From NCBI RefSeq assembly GCF_900078195.1, contig NZ_FJVE01000006.1, forward strand, positions 746,501 through 810,500: 64,000 nucleotides of DNA. The letters run 5' to 3'. Under the pieces are notes generated by a model. It was given only the letters and a program-made list of their open reading frames with translations. It ran no database searches and had not been told where the DNA came from. The first letter of the stretch is position 1, and each line of letters opens with the position of its first letter. Source of the DNA: Clostridium sp. Marseille-P299 (GTDB lineage Bacteria; Bacillota; Clostridia; Lachnospirales; Lachnospiraceae). The position numbers were made by a program, and so were the translations under genes. This document shows positions 52,183 through 63,300 of the stretch, one piece after another.

Positions 52183-53706
52183 TTAAAGCCATAAATCCTT
52201 GCTATTTTTATCTAAGAAATCTATTTTTCTTGAAATCATCTCGTCCACTCGTTCATTGTAATCTTTTAAACTTTTTACATTCTCAACTCGCTCAATACGA
52301 TTTTCATTATGAAATACAAACTTAGAGGAACCACCAGCACCAAGTGCTAAAATCGTTTGCTTTTCCTCCATAATCAGAATATTATAAATTCCTTCTTTTC
52401 CATATCTAGCATATCCGATATTTTCTAAGTTTTCAGCCATATTCTTTTGGCGATAGAGATAATATGGTAAATAATTATTCTCTTTCGCATAATCATAAGT
52501 AAGTTGTAACATAGTAAGCGGATCTCTTGCCTTTAAGTTTGCATACAACTCTTTATTGGTATTTAACCTTGCTGCACGTTTTATTGCTAATGTATGCACC
52601 GTAAGACTATCTGGATTTAATTTATGAATTTGCTCTAATGTATAAGAAACGTCTTCTGGAGTTTCCCCACTTAGACCGATAATTATATCCATATTGATAT
52701 TGTCATGTCCAACTTCTCTAGCCATATAAAATGCTTCTTCAATTTGCTGTACCGTATGTTTTCTACCGATAATATCTAACGTCTTTTGTCTCATTGACTG
52801 TGGATTTATAGAGATTCTACCTACTCCATAATCCTTTAATATCTGTAGCTTTTCCTTCGTAATACTATCAGGTCTTCCGGCCTCTACCGTCAATTCTTTT
52901 AAAGCATTAACATCAAAATTCTTATGAATCGTCTCTAAAAGATAAGCAAGCTGTGTTTCATTTAACGTAGTTGGTGTACCGCCCCCAACGTAAATAGTGG
53001 CAAGCTTTTTATCTGGAAAGCATGTTTTCGCATATTCAATTTCTTTTGTTAATGCCGCTAAATATGGATCTACCTCATTCTCGTATCGATGTAGTGGAAA
53101 TGAAGTGAAGGAGCAATAATTACAAGTACTAGGGCAAAATGGTATCCCGATATAAATACTGTAACTATTTTTATAATCAATTCCTCTTAAAATTTCTTGC
53201 TCTCTTTTTGCTACTTGCATACTGACATCGATCTTTTCATCGGAGCAATAGTATTCCTCTTTCATGAAGGAACGGATACTCTCTTCTGACTCATTCATTT
53301 CCAAACGATCTAAGACCTGTTTAGTTGGACGAATACCTGTTAGTGTTCCCCAAGGAAGCTCCTTATTGGTATCTCTTACTAATAATCGATATAGAGCTCG
53401 ATGTAGGGCATTACGATAGACGCTGCGATTAATATTATTTCCTAATTCTTCGGCTTCTTCTTCTGGCAAAGCGTCTGGCTTTATTCTTGTAATTGTAAAA
53501 GATGTTTCTCTTAATATAAACCTTAATTCTCTCCAATCCTCTTGGTTACCTTCCAAAAGATTAGAGTCGGCTCTAGAAAGATTTTCTTTGTTTACATCTT
53601 GATTTGTATCTTTAAATACGGTTATTTCTTCTTCTGGATAGAAGGCTTTAATGAGCGGACGAATATCCTGCTCATAGTCTTCTCCATACATTGTAATCTC
53701 TATCAT
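52183..53706 (-). CDS. hemZ: HemZ, oxygen-independent coproporphyrinogen III oxidase family
   Basis: The 507-residue radical SAM protein has an N-terminal extension (about 1-160) typical of HemZ and the cluster motif PFCPSTCNYCSF. GGGTPT, SINPQSMRQKTLDIIGR and MDIIIGLSGE follow in the SAM barrel. A HemN_C-like tail follows. Such proteins are annotated as coproporphyrinogen dehydrogenases, but other members of the HemN group act as haem chaperones. GGAGCTTAT precedes the ATG. The gene is upstream of the HD-GYP gene. Confidence 0.92.
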   Translation of the reverse strand: MIEITMYGEDYEQDIRPLIKAFYPEEEITVFKDTNQDVNKENLSRADSNLLEGNQEDWRELRFILRETSFTITRIKPDALPEEEAEELGNNINRSVYRNALHRALYRLLVRDTNKELPWGTLTGIRPTKQVLDRLEMNESEESIRSFMKEEYYCSDEKIDVSMQVAKREQEILRGIDYKNSYSIYIGIPFCPSTCNYCSFTSFPLHRYENEVDPYLAALTKEIEYAKTCFPDKKLATIYVGGGTPTTLNETQLAYLLETIHKNFDVNALKELTVEAGRPDSITKEKLQILKDYGVGRISINPQSMRQKTLDIIGRKHTVQQIEEAFYMAREVGHDNINMDIIIGLSGETPEDVSYTLEQIHKLNPDSLTVHTLAIKRAARLNTNKELYANLKARDPLTMLQLTYDYAKENNYLPYYLYRQKNMAENLENIGYARYGKEGIYNILIMEEKQTILALGAGGSSKFVFHNENRIERVENVKSLKDYNERVDEMISRKIDFLDKNSKDLWL

Positions 53707-53790
53707 ATAAGCTCCATATAATCTAAAAAGACATATTATATCTTTACTATATATTAGTCAATGCGGATATTCGCAATCCGCTCACACTAT

Positions 53791-54423
53791 TTAAACTGCA
53801 TAAGGATTGTTCATTTTCTCATGCCCAATTGTAGTAGAACTTCCATGTCCAGGATACACATTCACATCATCTGATAACGCAAATAAGCGACCTTTAATTG
53901 AAGAACTAAGCTGTGCACTACTACCTGTTGGAAAATCCGTTCTACCTACAGACTCATAAAATAACGTGTCGCCACTGATTAAAATTTTGTGATCTTTTAG
54001 GTAAAAACAAACGGATCCTTTCGTATGCCCAGGTGTATGAATTACCTGAATTGTCGTACCTATTAAATGTAATACTTCTAAGTCTTCGAATAAAACATCT
54101 GCTGTCAAACTTATTGGTCTTCCAAACATAGAAGACAAATTTATATTTACATCCTTTAAAAAGGAATTCTCCTCAGTATAGGCATAAATTTTGACCTGCT
54201 TTGCATCTGCAATTTCTTTTGCTGCACCAATATGGTCAAAATGGCCGTGAGTTAAAAGAATTGCTTTTAATGTGAGTTCCCTATTCTCTAACTCGTTAAG
54301 AATTCTTTGTCCTTCTGCACCTGGATCTATCACAATTGCTTCTTTTGTCTCTGTATTGCTAAGAATATAGCACATCGTTTGCAAACTTCCAACAGAAAGT
54401 CCATGAATTTTTATGTTTCCCAT
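53791..54423 (-). CDS. MBL-fold hydrolase (glyoxalase II-like)
   Basis: The 210-residue metallo-beta-lactamase-fold protein has the zinc motif THGHFDHIG, a further His in HTPGHTKGSVCF, the Asp in ISGDTLF and a final YPGHGSSTTIGHE. This places it in the hydroxyacylglutathione hydrolase-like (YcbL/GloB-like) group. The substrate is a thioester or ester, not determined. It is 27 nt downstream of relA on the same strand and probably co-transcribed. Confidence 0.92.
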   Translation of the reverse strand: MGNIKIHGLSVGSLQTMCYILSNTETKEAIVIDPGAEGQRILNELENRELTLKAILLTHGHFDHIGAAKEIADAKQVKIYAYTEENSFLKDVNINLSSMFGRPISLTADVLFEDLEVLHLIGTTIQVIHTPGHTKGSVCFYLKDHKILISGDTLFYESVGRTDFPTGSSAQLSSSIKGRLFALSDDVNVYPGHGSSTTIGHEKMNNPYAV

Positions 54424-54449
54424 GATTAATCCCTTTCTCTACACCACCA

Positions 54450-56807
54450 TCAGCCTGTGGTTCTTTCAATATCTATAACACTTTCTACATTTCGTAATTT
54501 AGCAACAAGGGCATGTAATTGCTCAACGCCACGAATTTCAAAACCAACGCTAATGGTTGCTGTTCCTTGTTTACTAGTTCGAACTGTCATAGACGTAACA
54601 TCCACTTTGTTTTCAGTGAAGATACGAGAAACATCAAGTAAAACACCATTTCGATTATTAGCATAAATTTTTATTTCAGCGGTATAAAGTTCATTTCCTT
54701 TTTTGTCCTCTGAAATATTCCATTCTGCATCAATTAATCTTGCACGGTCTTCTTCGGAAAGATTGATGATATTAATGCAATCGGTACGATGAACAGACAC
54801 ACCTCTACCTCTTGTTACAAAACCAATTATTTCATCTCCTGGAACTGGAGAACAACATTTTGAAAAATGTACAGCCACATCATGTATTCCTTGGACTACG
54901 ATTCCGCCTTTTGATTTAACGATTGCAGGACGATCCATACGAACTTCAGCAATTGAATCCAGTACCTTTTCATCGGTAATTTCCTTACGATGTTTTTTCA
55001 TGTATTCTTCTTGAAGTTTATTTACTACCTGACCTTCCTTCAATCCACCATGCCCAACCGCAGCATAGATAGAATCCCAATCTCGGAACCCATATTTACG
55101 CATACAAGCTTCCATGAATTCAGGCTTTAATAAATCACTTAAAACGATTGCTTTCGTCTTACAATACGCGGCCATCATTTCTTTACCACGGATGATGTTA
55201 TCTTCTTTTAATTCCGTCTTAAACCACTGATTTATCTTATTCTTTGCTTGTGTACTTTTTACAAGATTTAACCAATCTCTACTAGGTCCTTTTGAGTTTT
55301 GAGAAGTGATAATCTCAATACGATCGCCATTTTGTATTACATAATCGATGGTAACTAATTTACCATTGACTCTTGCTCCAACCATTTTATTACCTACAGC
55401 ACTATGAATACTGTAAGCAAAATCTACTGGATTTGAACCTGCCGGTAAGTTTTTAACATCGCCTTTTGGCGTAAAACAATACACACTATCAGAAAACAGG
55501 TCTAAATCATTCTTTAATAAACTTAAAAATTCTTTGTTATCGGATAAGTCACGTTGCCATTCAAGGATTTGTCGTAGCCAAGTAAGTTTAGCTTCTTCTG
55601 TATCTTGTGAATGCTTTCCATCTTGTGCTTCCTTGTACTTCCAATGCGCTGCAATACCAAATTCCGCTGTACGGTGCATTTCAAAGGTTCGTATTTGTAT
55701 CTCAAATGGTTGTCCTTGTGGTCCAATTAAAGTAGTATGCAGGGATTGATACATATTTGGCTTAGGCATAGCAATGTAATCTTTAAAACGTCCTGGTATC
55801 GGTTTATACATTTCATGAATCACACCAAGGGCTGCATAACAATCTTTCACGGTATCTACAATAATACGAACAGCAAACAAATCAAAAATCTGTTCCAAGG
55901 TTTTATTTTGATTTACCATCTTTTTATAAATACTAAAGAAATGTTTAATACGTCCGTCTATCTTTGCAGTAATACCCGTCTCAGCGATATGCTCACTTAC
56001 ATCTTTAACAATACTTGCAATAAATTCTTCTCGCTCTTCTTTTTTTGAAGATATCTTTTCAGACAAATCTTTGTATACTTCTGGTTCTAAGTATTTAAGT
56101 GATAAATCATCCAATTCTATTTTTATTTTAGAAATACCTAGACGTTGTGCAATTGGCGCATAGATATCCATGGTTTCTCTTGATTTTTCAATCTGCTTAA
56201 TTGGAGTTTGATACTGCATCGTTCTCATGTTGTGTAAACGATCTGCTAGTTTTATTAAGATTACACGAATATCTTTTGCCATAGCAAGAAACATTTTACG
56301 TAAATTTTCGGCCTGTATTTCAACCTTATCTTTGGAGTAATTAAGTTGTGTTAATTTTGTTACACCATCCACTAAAAGTGCAACCTCTTCCCCAAATTGT
56401 TCCGATAATTCTTTTACGGTTAAAACGGTATCTTCTACAACATCATGAAGGATTCCTGCGGTAATTGTTTCTTTATCAAGTTCTAATTCTGCAAGTATAA
56501 TTGCTACGCACAGAGGATGAATAATATAAGGTTCACCCGATTTTCTTTTCTGATCCTTATGAGCTTTAAGCGCAACCTCATAAGCCTTCTCAATCATGGA
56601 CAAATCTGTAGAAGGATGATAACTACGTATTGTATTTAACAAATCCTGAAACAAATCTTCAGGGCTTGTGAAATCAGCTGGGGTGTGAGTTCCAACTTTT
56701 TTAGTACGTTCGTATGATATTTTTTGTTTATCCAAAGACTCCTCATGGTTAAGAAGTGGTTGTGGATTCTTTAACTGTTCGGAGATTATTTTTTGTATAT
56801 TGTCCAT
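54450..56807 (-). CDS. relA: Bifunctional (p)ppGpp synthetase/hydrolase (RelA/SpoT, Rel)
   Basis: The protein of 785 residues contains an HD hydrolase domain with ILHDVVEDT, the synthetase domain (DLFAVRIIVDTVKDCYAALG, YIAMPKPNMYQSLHTTL), a TGS domain (VYCFTPKGDVKNLPAGSNPVDFAYSIHSAVG), a zinc-finger-like region (HFSKCCSPVPGDEIIGFVTRGRGVSVHRTDC) and a C-terminal ACT domain. It makes and degrades the alarmone in response to starvation. Motifs for both activities look intact. The start at 56807 has AAAGGAATGG upstream; ATG 56816 is too close to it. Confidence 0.95.
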   Translation of the reverse strand: MDNIQKIISEQLKNPQPLLNHEESLDKQKISYERTKKVGTHTPADFTSPEDLFQDLLNTIRSYHPSTDLSMIEKAYEVALKAHKDQKRKSGEPYIIHPLCVAIILAELELDKETITAGILHDVVEDTVLTVKELSEQFGEEVALLVDGVTKLTQLNYSKDKVEIQAENLRKMFLAMAKDIRVILIKLADRLHNMRTMQYQTPIKQIEKSRETMDIYAPIAQRLGISKIKIELDDLSLKYLEPEVYKDLSEKISSKKEEREEFIASIVKDVSEHIAETGITAKIDGRIKHFFSIYKKMVNQNKTLEQIFDLFAVRIIVDTVKDCYAALGVIHEMYKPIPGRFKDYIAMPKPNMYQSLHTTLIGPQGQPFEIQIRTFEMHRTAEFGIAAHWKYKEAQDGKHSQDTEEAKLTWLRQILEWQRDLSDNKEFLSLLKNDLDLFSDSVYCFTPKGDVKNLPAGSNPVDFAYSIHSAVGNKMVGARVNGKLVTIDYVIQNGDRIEIITSQNSKGPSRDWLNLVKSTQAKNKINQWFKTELKEDNIIRGKEMMAAYCKTKAIVLSDLLKPEFMEACMRKYGFRDWDSIYAAVGHGGLKEGQVVNKLQEEYMKKHRKEITDEKVLDSIAEVRMDRPAIVKSKGGIVVQGIHDVAVHFSKCCSPVPGDEIIGFVTRGRGVSVHRTDCINIINLSEEDRARLIDAEWNISEDKKGNELYTAEIKIYANNRNGVLLDVSRIFTENKVDVTSMTVRTSKQGTATISVGFEIRGVEQLHALVAKLRNVESVIDIERTTG

Positions 56808-57065
56808 GAAAACCATTCCTTTCCTTATGCTTCGCTATCACTTGTTTCTTGAGTTTATCTTTTTATTATAATAAGAAGCAACAAAAAAATCAATCTTTTT
56901 GGCTTTATGATAGAATTCACTCGAATTTCTACCGATTATTATATCAAAATGGTAAGATATTTCGCTTTTTAGAGTTGAGAATACTTATTGTTTCCAATTA
57001 TGCGCAAAAAGGCCATTTAAAACGCTAACATGCGTCATAAACAGCCCCAATCTTATTGTTTTAAA

Positions 57066-57590
57066 TTAATGACCTTCATATTTAATGACAGATTCAACAG
57101 AATATCCCTTTAACTTGTCTCTTCCGTTTAATCCTTCAAGTTCCATTAAGAAAGCAATTTTTACAACTTCTCCACCAAGTTGTTCAATTAACTTTATAAT
57201 AGCTTCAATCGTTCCACCAGTTGCAATGAGATCATCAATAATAACTACTTTTTGTCCTGGTTTAATTGCATCCTTATGCATTTCAATAATTGCTGTGCCA
57301 TACTCAAGATCATATTCGCATTCAATGGTTTCACATGGAAGCTTTCCTTTTTTACGAACAGGTACAAATGCTTTATTTAAATTATATGCAATTGGTACGC
57401 CGAAGATAAAGCCTCTGGATTCTGGTCCAACTACCACATCAAAATCCAAATCTTTTACTAAGTCTTGCATTTGGTCAATTGCCATTCTTAAGCCATCTTT
57501 ATCTTGTAGCACACTGGTAACATCACGAAAGATAATACCTTCCTCTGGGAAATCCGGAATACTTCTTACATAATCTTCAAGCTTTTTCAT
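57066..57590 (-). CDS. apt: Adenine phosphoribosyltransferase
   Basis: The 174-residue enzyme converts adenine and PRPP to AMP in purine salvage. PRPP motif VVIIDDLIATGGTIEA, VVGPESRGFIFGVPIAY and FVPVRKKGKLPCETI are diagnostic. The start is uncertain: ATG 57590 gives the usual MKKLEDYVRSIPDFPEEG beginning, but AAAGG lies somewhat far upstream, so an upstream GTG or TTG is possible. The gene precedes relA, as is common in Firmicutes. Confidence 0.95.
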   Translation of the reverse strand: MKKLEDYVRSIPDFPEEGIIFRDVTSVLQDKDGLRMAIDQMQDLVKDLDFDVVVGPESRGFIFGVPIAYNLNKAFVPVRKKGKLPCETIECEYDLEYGTAIIEMHKDAIKPGQKVVIIDDLIATGGTIEAIIKLIEQLGGEVVKIAFLMELEGLNGRDKLKGYSVESVIKYEGH

Positions 57591-57783
57591 TTGGTACACC
57601 AAACCTTTCTACTTTTAACTTAAACAGGCTATCAAAACTTTATTTATCATTTACTTTTAAATATCTATCTTATTAAGCCCTTGATTAATTCTTGAATCAA
57701 CTTTAGTATTATATCACTAAGTATAACAAATGGTAAAGAATTTTATGTTATTTACCATAATCTTAATGCAATTAAAACGAGAT

Positions 57784-57839
57784 AAAAGGGACGATTGTAA
57801 AATAGTAATATAAATTTACTATTTAACAATGCCCCCTTC
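57784..57839 (-). terminator. Terminator of the FrhB-fusion gene
   Basis: On the minus strand GAAGGGGGCATTGT...AAATAGTAA pairs with TACTATTT...ACAATCGTCCCTT and is followed by TTTATC. Confidence 0.7.
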
Positions 57840-57850
57840 ATTCTAAAATA

Positions 57851-59896
57851 TTATTTTTTTAGATCGTTATAGCTTTCAAGTAAAGCGTTGATTTCTACCT
57901 TCTCTATCTTTTTAAAGAACTCGTGTCTTTCATCTTTAATTACAATTGGCTTTTTATGATTATATTTAAAAGCTGTAACCAAATCACTTTCTTTATAGAT
58001 AAAATTATCTGAAATAAAATTCCAAACTTCTTCACCTTTACTTGTATTTACCATCAATACACTCGTTCCTTTATTGTCATACATGGTTGGATCAGAATGT
58101 TGGATTCCCCAGAAGTCACCCATCGTAATATCACCAACACGGTTTTTATATACGAAGGAGCATTTTCCACATCCAGGTCTTGCAATAATATCTTTTGCAA
58201 AACTTCGGTAATAATTATTTCTTCTTGCATTTACTTTTAAAGGATCTCTGTTTTTAAATTCTACTACGATGCTATTATGTTGAGCTAACCAACCCACACT
58301 CTTATCGCGGAATCTAAAATTAGTTACTTCTGAGTTAAATTTATTTCCTAAATATTCAACGTACTTACGAAATACCTTAGGTGATGGTGACGCATGACAA
58401 AGAATTTCACAAATCAAAAGATTCTCATATGGTTTGCGTAAATATGCTTTTAATGCCGCAGCTTCACAAGGTAATCCTGAGTATAATACGAATTCTCCTT
58501 TGTTTAAGAGTTCTTTAATTCTAGGGAATACCCCGCTGAAATCACTTTTCGCATATTTTGCACCATAAAATGCTTTACAGTCCTCTAAATTGTCTGCAAT
58601 ATCTGAAACCACTTGCATTTTATCATCGTATTTTACACCTACCACATATCCATGCTTTTCGTTAATTGCATATTTAACAAGCTCTGGGAAGATTGCACCA
58701 GAAGAGCTTCCTAGACGTACTTCTTCGTCTTTATTCATGGCAGCTAGAATCTTAGGATAGTTCTCTTCATAAGCTACTGTTTGCGGATTTTCCTTTTTCA
58801 CACAAACTTTAGCACAAAGATTACAATTAATACATTTATCCTTATCTACTACTGGATATAAAAAGCCTTCCACATCCTCTTTCATTGTAATTGCATCTTT
58901 TGGACATACTTCTTTACATGCAGAGCAACCACAACATTCCGATTTTAAAATATTGGTTGGACAATCTACCATAGCACTTGATTCATCTAAATGAAGCTTT
59001 GATTTTAAATCTTCAATTATACTTGTACGATATTCCTGAACTGCCTTACGAAATGCTGGTTTATTGTGTAATAAGAAATTAGATTCCCCTTGATAAGCTT
59101 CTACATTCGCTAGCAAATGATTGCTTAACTTTAATTGCTTAAGTAGATTTACAATCTCAGGATTATCACTAATCGTCACAAAATTTTTCTCATGTAATGC
59201 TGCCATCAGCGTACCTGCCATGGTATCTGTAATTACAAGTTCAGCATTCCATACATAGCCGATATAGGTTTCAACTTCATCATCTTTATACGTAGCAACT
59301 GTTTTATTGATTTTATTCTCAGCATCGTTATGCACAATTGCTAATCCTTTTTCTTTTGCAATCTTTTCTATAAAATCTCTGGTTTTCGTATTCATTTTCT
59401 CTATATCTACAAACAAATACTTTTGTATTAATTTAGGCTTAATTGCAAGCTCATGATATATTTTTTGATTTATTAAAACACCTGCATCATTTACAAAGAA
59501 AACACCTGGGTATGCATCGATTGGTCCATTCTCTAATGCCTCCCAAACCTTTTTCTCATGTGTAAGGTAATAATCTAAATGCTGATAAACCCCCAGGTCC
59601 TCTTTTCCTTCTTGATTTCCTTCAACAAGTGAAAACCTTGAGACAATAAACTCTGGTGTTTGCTTAGTGACTACTTCCTCCACTTTTGTATTTTCAGTTT
59701 TAGCAAAAATCCCTTTAAAACGGTTAGCAATTCCAGTCTTTTGCTCAGGTTGTACCTCTTTTTTTACTTCTTCTAAACGATGATTTACAACAACTGGTAC
59801 TGCCTCAAACTCCTTGATTATCTTGTGTAATGCCCAGGTCTGAATGAGAGCTTCTCGCCCCATGTTTTTTACATCAGTTATAATTCCTACTTTCAT
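57851..59896 (-). CDS. Pyruvyltransferase-like / ferredoxin / FrhB fusion protein
   Basis: The 681-residue protein combines three parts. The N-terminal 300 residues look like a reduced polysaccharide pyruvyl transferase domain (MKVGIITDVKNMGREALIQTWALHKII, NAELVITDTMAGTLMAALHEKNFVTI). A two-cluster ferredoxin domain follows at about 320-375 (CCGCSACKEVCPKDAI, CINCNLCAKVC). The C-terminal part is an FrhB-like domain of F420 hydrogenase/dehydrogenase beta-subunits (LGSSSGAIFPELV, SGLPCEAAALKAYL, CGKCSFVYKNRVGDITMGDFWG). Such fusions are common in surface-polysaccharide gene clusters of anaerobes, but here it stands alone. The reaction is not known. Confidence 0.85.
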   Translation of the reverse strand: MKVGIITDVKNMGREALIQTWALHKIIKEFEAVPVVVNHRLEEVKKEVQPEQKTGIANRFKGIFAKTENTKVEEVVTKQTPEFIVSRFSLVEGNQEGKEDLGVYQHLDYYLTHEKKVWEALENGPIDAYPGVFFVNDAGVLINQKIYHELAIKPKLIQKYLFVDIEKMNTKTRDFIEKIAKEKGLAIVHNDAENKINKTVATYKDDEVETYIGYVWNAELVITDTMAGTLMAALHEKNFVTISDNPEIVNLLKQLKLSNHLLANVEAYQGESNFLLHNKPAFRKAVQEYRTSIIEDLKSKLHLDESSAMVDCPTNILKSECCGCSACKEVCPKDAITMKEDVEGFLYPVVDKDKCINCNLCAKVCVKKENPQTVAYEENYPKILAAMNKDEEVRLGSSSGAIFPELVKYAINEKHGYVVGVKYDDKMQVVSDIADNLEDCKAFYGAKYAKSDFSGVFPRIKELLNKGEFVLYSGLPCEAAALKAYLRKPYENLLICEILCHASPSPKVFRKYVEYLGNKFNSEVTNFRFRDKSVGWLAQHNSIVVEFKNRDPLKVNARRNNYYRSFAKDIIARPGCGKCSFVYKNRVGDITMGDFWGIQHSDPTMYDNKGTSVLMVNTSKGEEVWNFISDNFIYKESDLVTAFKYNHKKPIVIKDERHEFFKKIEKVEINALLESYNDLKK

Positions 59897-60095
59897 GTCA
59901 ACCTCTTTCTGAATCCTCTCCTGTTATTTAACTATTCCCCATTTTAATTTAAAGGTTCCTACTATATATAGAGTAATTGTATCCTATTTTATTTAAACAA
60001 GCAATGATTTATCATGTTTTTTGTAATATTTTACAATTCCTTCACTTCAAAACCAATGCTATACTCTTAGAATAAATTGCGAATTAAGTATAACG
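59897..60095. other. Leader region of the FrhB-fusion gene
   Basis: This AT-rich stretch holds the AGAGGTTGAC ribosome binding site at its end and no other recognised element. The following 60096-60380 holds the car terminator and tandem repeats. Confidence 0.4.
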
Positions 60096-60204
60096 CAAAA
60101 ATAGCTGCTATACAAACAATTTTTACACATGTCTCGTTGCTTTCTATCATTTACGATAAAAAATTTAGAAACTACATATATAAATCTAGTTTGTACAGCA
60201 GCTA
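60096..60204 (-). terminator. Large-loop terminator of the carAB operon
   Basis: On the minus strand TAGCTGCTGTACAAAC pairs with GTTTGTATAGCAGCTA (one mismatch) across about 70 nt and is followed by TTTTTGCG. Confidence 0.6.
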
Positions 60205-60280
60205 CATATAAAGTTACTTACTAAATACTTAAATTAAATTTGTTCTCATTGCATTTATTGATATGCCTATCTTCATTATT

Positions 60281-60363
60281 ATGCATGCACTATTGTTATG
60301 CGTGCATTATTGTCATACATGCGTTATCGTTATGCATGCATTATCATTATGCATGCATTCATC
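60281..60363. repeat. 17-bp tandem repeat after carB
   Basis: The unit ATGCATGCATTATCATT occurs nearly five times (60281, 60298, 60315, 60332, 60349) with a few substitutions, ending about 18 bp from the carB stop. Each unit contains the palindrome ATGCATGCAT or a variant. Confidence 0.85.
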
Positions 60364-60380
60364 ACCATTTTAAATGAACG

Positions 60381-63300
60381 CTAGATTGTTGCAATATCAA
60401 TTAATGTAAGATTATCTTTGTCTGCATTTTCAAGACTTGTTAACAATGCATTCGCTGTATCTAATGAAGTTAAACAAGTTACACCAGTTTCGATTGATGT
60501 ACGACGAATTAAGAAACCATCTCTTGATTTATCACGACCTTGTGTTGGTGTATCGATAACTAAATCAATTTCATGTCCAAGTAATAAGTCCATAATCGTT
60601 GGTGCTTCCCCGTCTAATTTGTTTACAGGGATTGCATTTACGCCATTTTCACGTAATACTCTTGCAGTACTTCTAGTTGCATAGATTTCATAGCCAAGTG
60701 CTTCAAATCTCTTACCTACACCTACTGCTTCTAATTTATCCGCATCTTTCACAGTAAGAATCATCTTCTTGTGTTTTGGAAGATTTACGCCTGAACCTAA
60801 GAATGCCTTATAAAGTGCTTCATTAAAGGTCTTTGCGATACCAAGACACTCACCAGTTGATTTCATTTCTGGTCCAAGGCCAATGTCTGCACCACGTAAT
60901 TTCTCAAAGGAGAATACTGGCATCTTAATAGCAATGTAATCCGCTTTTCTCGCAAGACCAGTGCCATAACCTAAATCCTTAACTTTGGCACCAAGAATTA
61001 CTTTGGATGCTAAATCAACAATTGGAATACCAGTTACTTTACTAATGTATGGTACGGTACGAGAAGATCTTGGGTTAACTTCGATTACATAAACTTCATC
61101 ACCGTATACAATGAACTGGATATTAATTAAACCAATTACATTTAAGGACTTTGCTAATTTTCTTGTGTAATCTACAATAACATCCTGAATCTTATCGGTA
61201 ACATTGATTGCTGGATATACACTGATACTATCTCCAGAGTGGATACCTGCTCTTTCCACATGTTCCATAATTCCAGGGATTAAAATATCTTCGCCATCAC
61301 ATACAGCATCTACTTCCACTTCCTTGCCCATTAAGTACTTATCAACAAGGATTGGATGTTCTTGTACGTTACGGTTGATAACTTCCATAAATTCACGTAC
61401 ATCATCATCACAGATTGCGATTTGCATACCTGCACCACCAAGTACATAGGAAGGACGAACAAGTACTGGATATCCTAATTCATTTGCAGCAACAATTGCT
61501 TCTTCTGCTGTAAATACAGTCTTACCTGCAGGTCTTGGAATACAGCATTTTTCAAGGATGGCATCAAATAATTCTCTATCTTCTGCTGCATCTACGTTTT
61601 CCGCAGAAGTTCCTAGAATAGGAACACCCATCTTTAATAAAGCTTCTGTTAATTTAATTGCAGTCTGTCCACCAAATTGTACAACAGCACCATCTGGTTT
61701 TTCTAAATCTACAATATTTTCTACATCTTCTGGTGTTAATGGCTCAAAATATAATTTATCTGCAATATCAAAGTCAGTACTTACTGTCTCTGGGTTGTTG
61801 TTTACAATGATTGTTTCATATCCAGAGCGATGTAAGGACCAAGTAGAGTGTACAGAGCAATAATCAAACTCGATACCCTGACCGATACGAATTGGACCAG
61901 AACCAAGTACAAGTACTTTTTTCTTAGTACGTGTTGCATCTACTTCATTTTCACTTGCAAAGCAAGAATAATAATAAGGTGTTTGTGCTTCAAATTCTGC
62001 TGCACAAGTATCTACTGTTTTATATGCAGCGATAATGTTATATTCATTCTTACGAAGATTTTTAACTTCTTCTAGAGATTTTCCACTAAATTCTGCAATT
62101 ACTCGATCTGGATACTCTAAACGTTTTGCTTCTAACATTAACTCTTTTGTTAAAGGCTCAGTTGCTAAACGTGCTTCCATTTCAACTAAAATAGCGATTT
62201 TGTCAATAAACCAAAGATCAATTTTTGTAATATCGTTGATTACTTCTGGAGAAATCTTACGACGTAGTGCTTCTGCAATTACGAAAATTCTTCGGTCATC
62301 GATTAAATGTAATTGTTCTTTGATATCCTCATCGGAATACTTGGAGTAATCTCCATACTTCATGCTATAGATATTCTGCTCTAAGGAACGAATTGCCTTC
62401 ATTAGGGCACCTTCGAAGTTCGTACAGATACTCATAACTTCACCAGTTGCCTTCATTTGAGTTGTTAAAGTTCTCTTTGCCATGATAAACTTATCAAATG
62501 GCCACTTTGGAATTTTTACAACGCAATAATCAAGTGCTGGCTCAAAGCTTGCTACTGTCTTACCAGTAATCGCATTTGGAATCTCATCCAATGTATAACC
62601 AAGTGCAATCTTTGCTGCAACTTTAGCGATTGGATATCCAGTTGCTTTGGATGCAAGTGCAGAAGAACGAGATACTCGTGGGTTAACTTCGATAACGCAA
62701 TATTCGAAACTATCTGGTTTTAATGCATATTGAACATTACATCCACCAGTGATATTAAGTTCTGTGATGATGTTAAGTGCTGAGCTTCTTAACATTTGAT
62801 ATTCTTTATCGGATAATGTTTGAGATGGTGCAACAACGATACTATCTCCAGTGTGAACACCTACTGGGTCAAGATTTTCCATGTTACAAACAGTGATACA
62901 GTTACCTGCGCTATCACGCATTACTTCGTATTCAATTTCCTTCCAACCAGCAATACAACGTTCAATTAAACATTGTCCTACACGGCTAAGACGAAGACCA
63001 TTGGTACAAATATCGATTAATTCTTCTTCGTTATTTGCAATACCGCCGCCAGAACCACCAAGAGTATAAGCAGGTCTTACTACGACTGGGTAACCGATTT
63101 CATTAGAGAATGCAACTGCTGCTTCTACAGTTGTTACAACTTCACTAGGTGCGCATGGTTCACCAATCTTCTCCATTGTGTTCTTAAATTCCAAACGATC
63201 TTCTGCTTTCTTAATAGTAAGTGATGTAGTACCGATTAACTTAACGCCACTTTCTGCTAAGAATCCAGATTCTTCAAGTTCCATTGCTATATTTAAAGCT

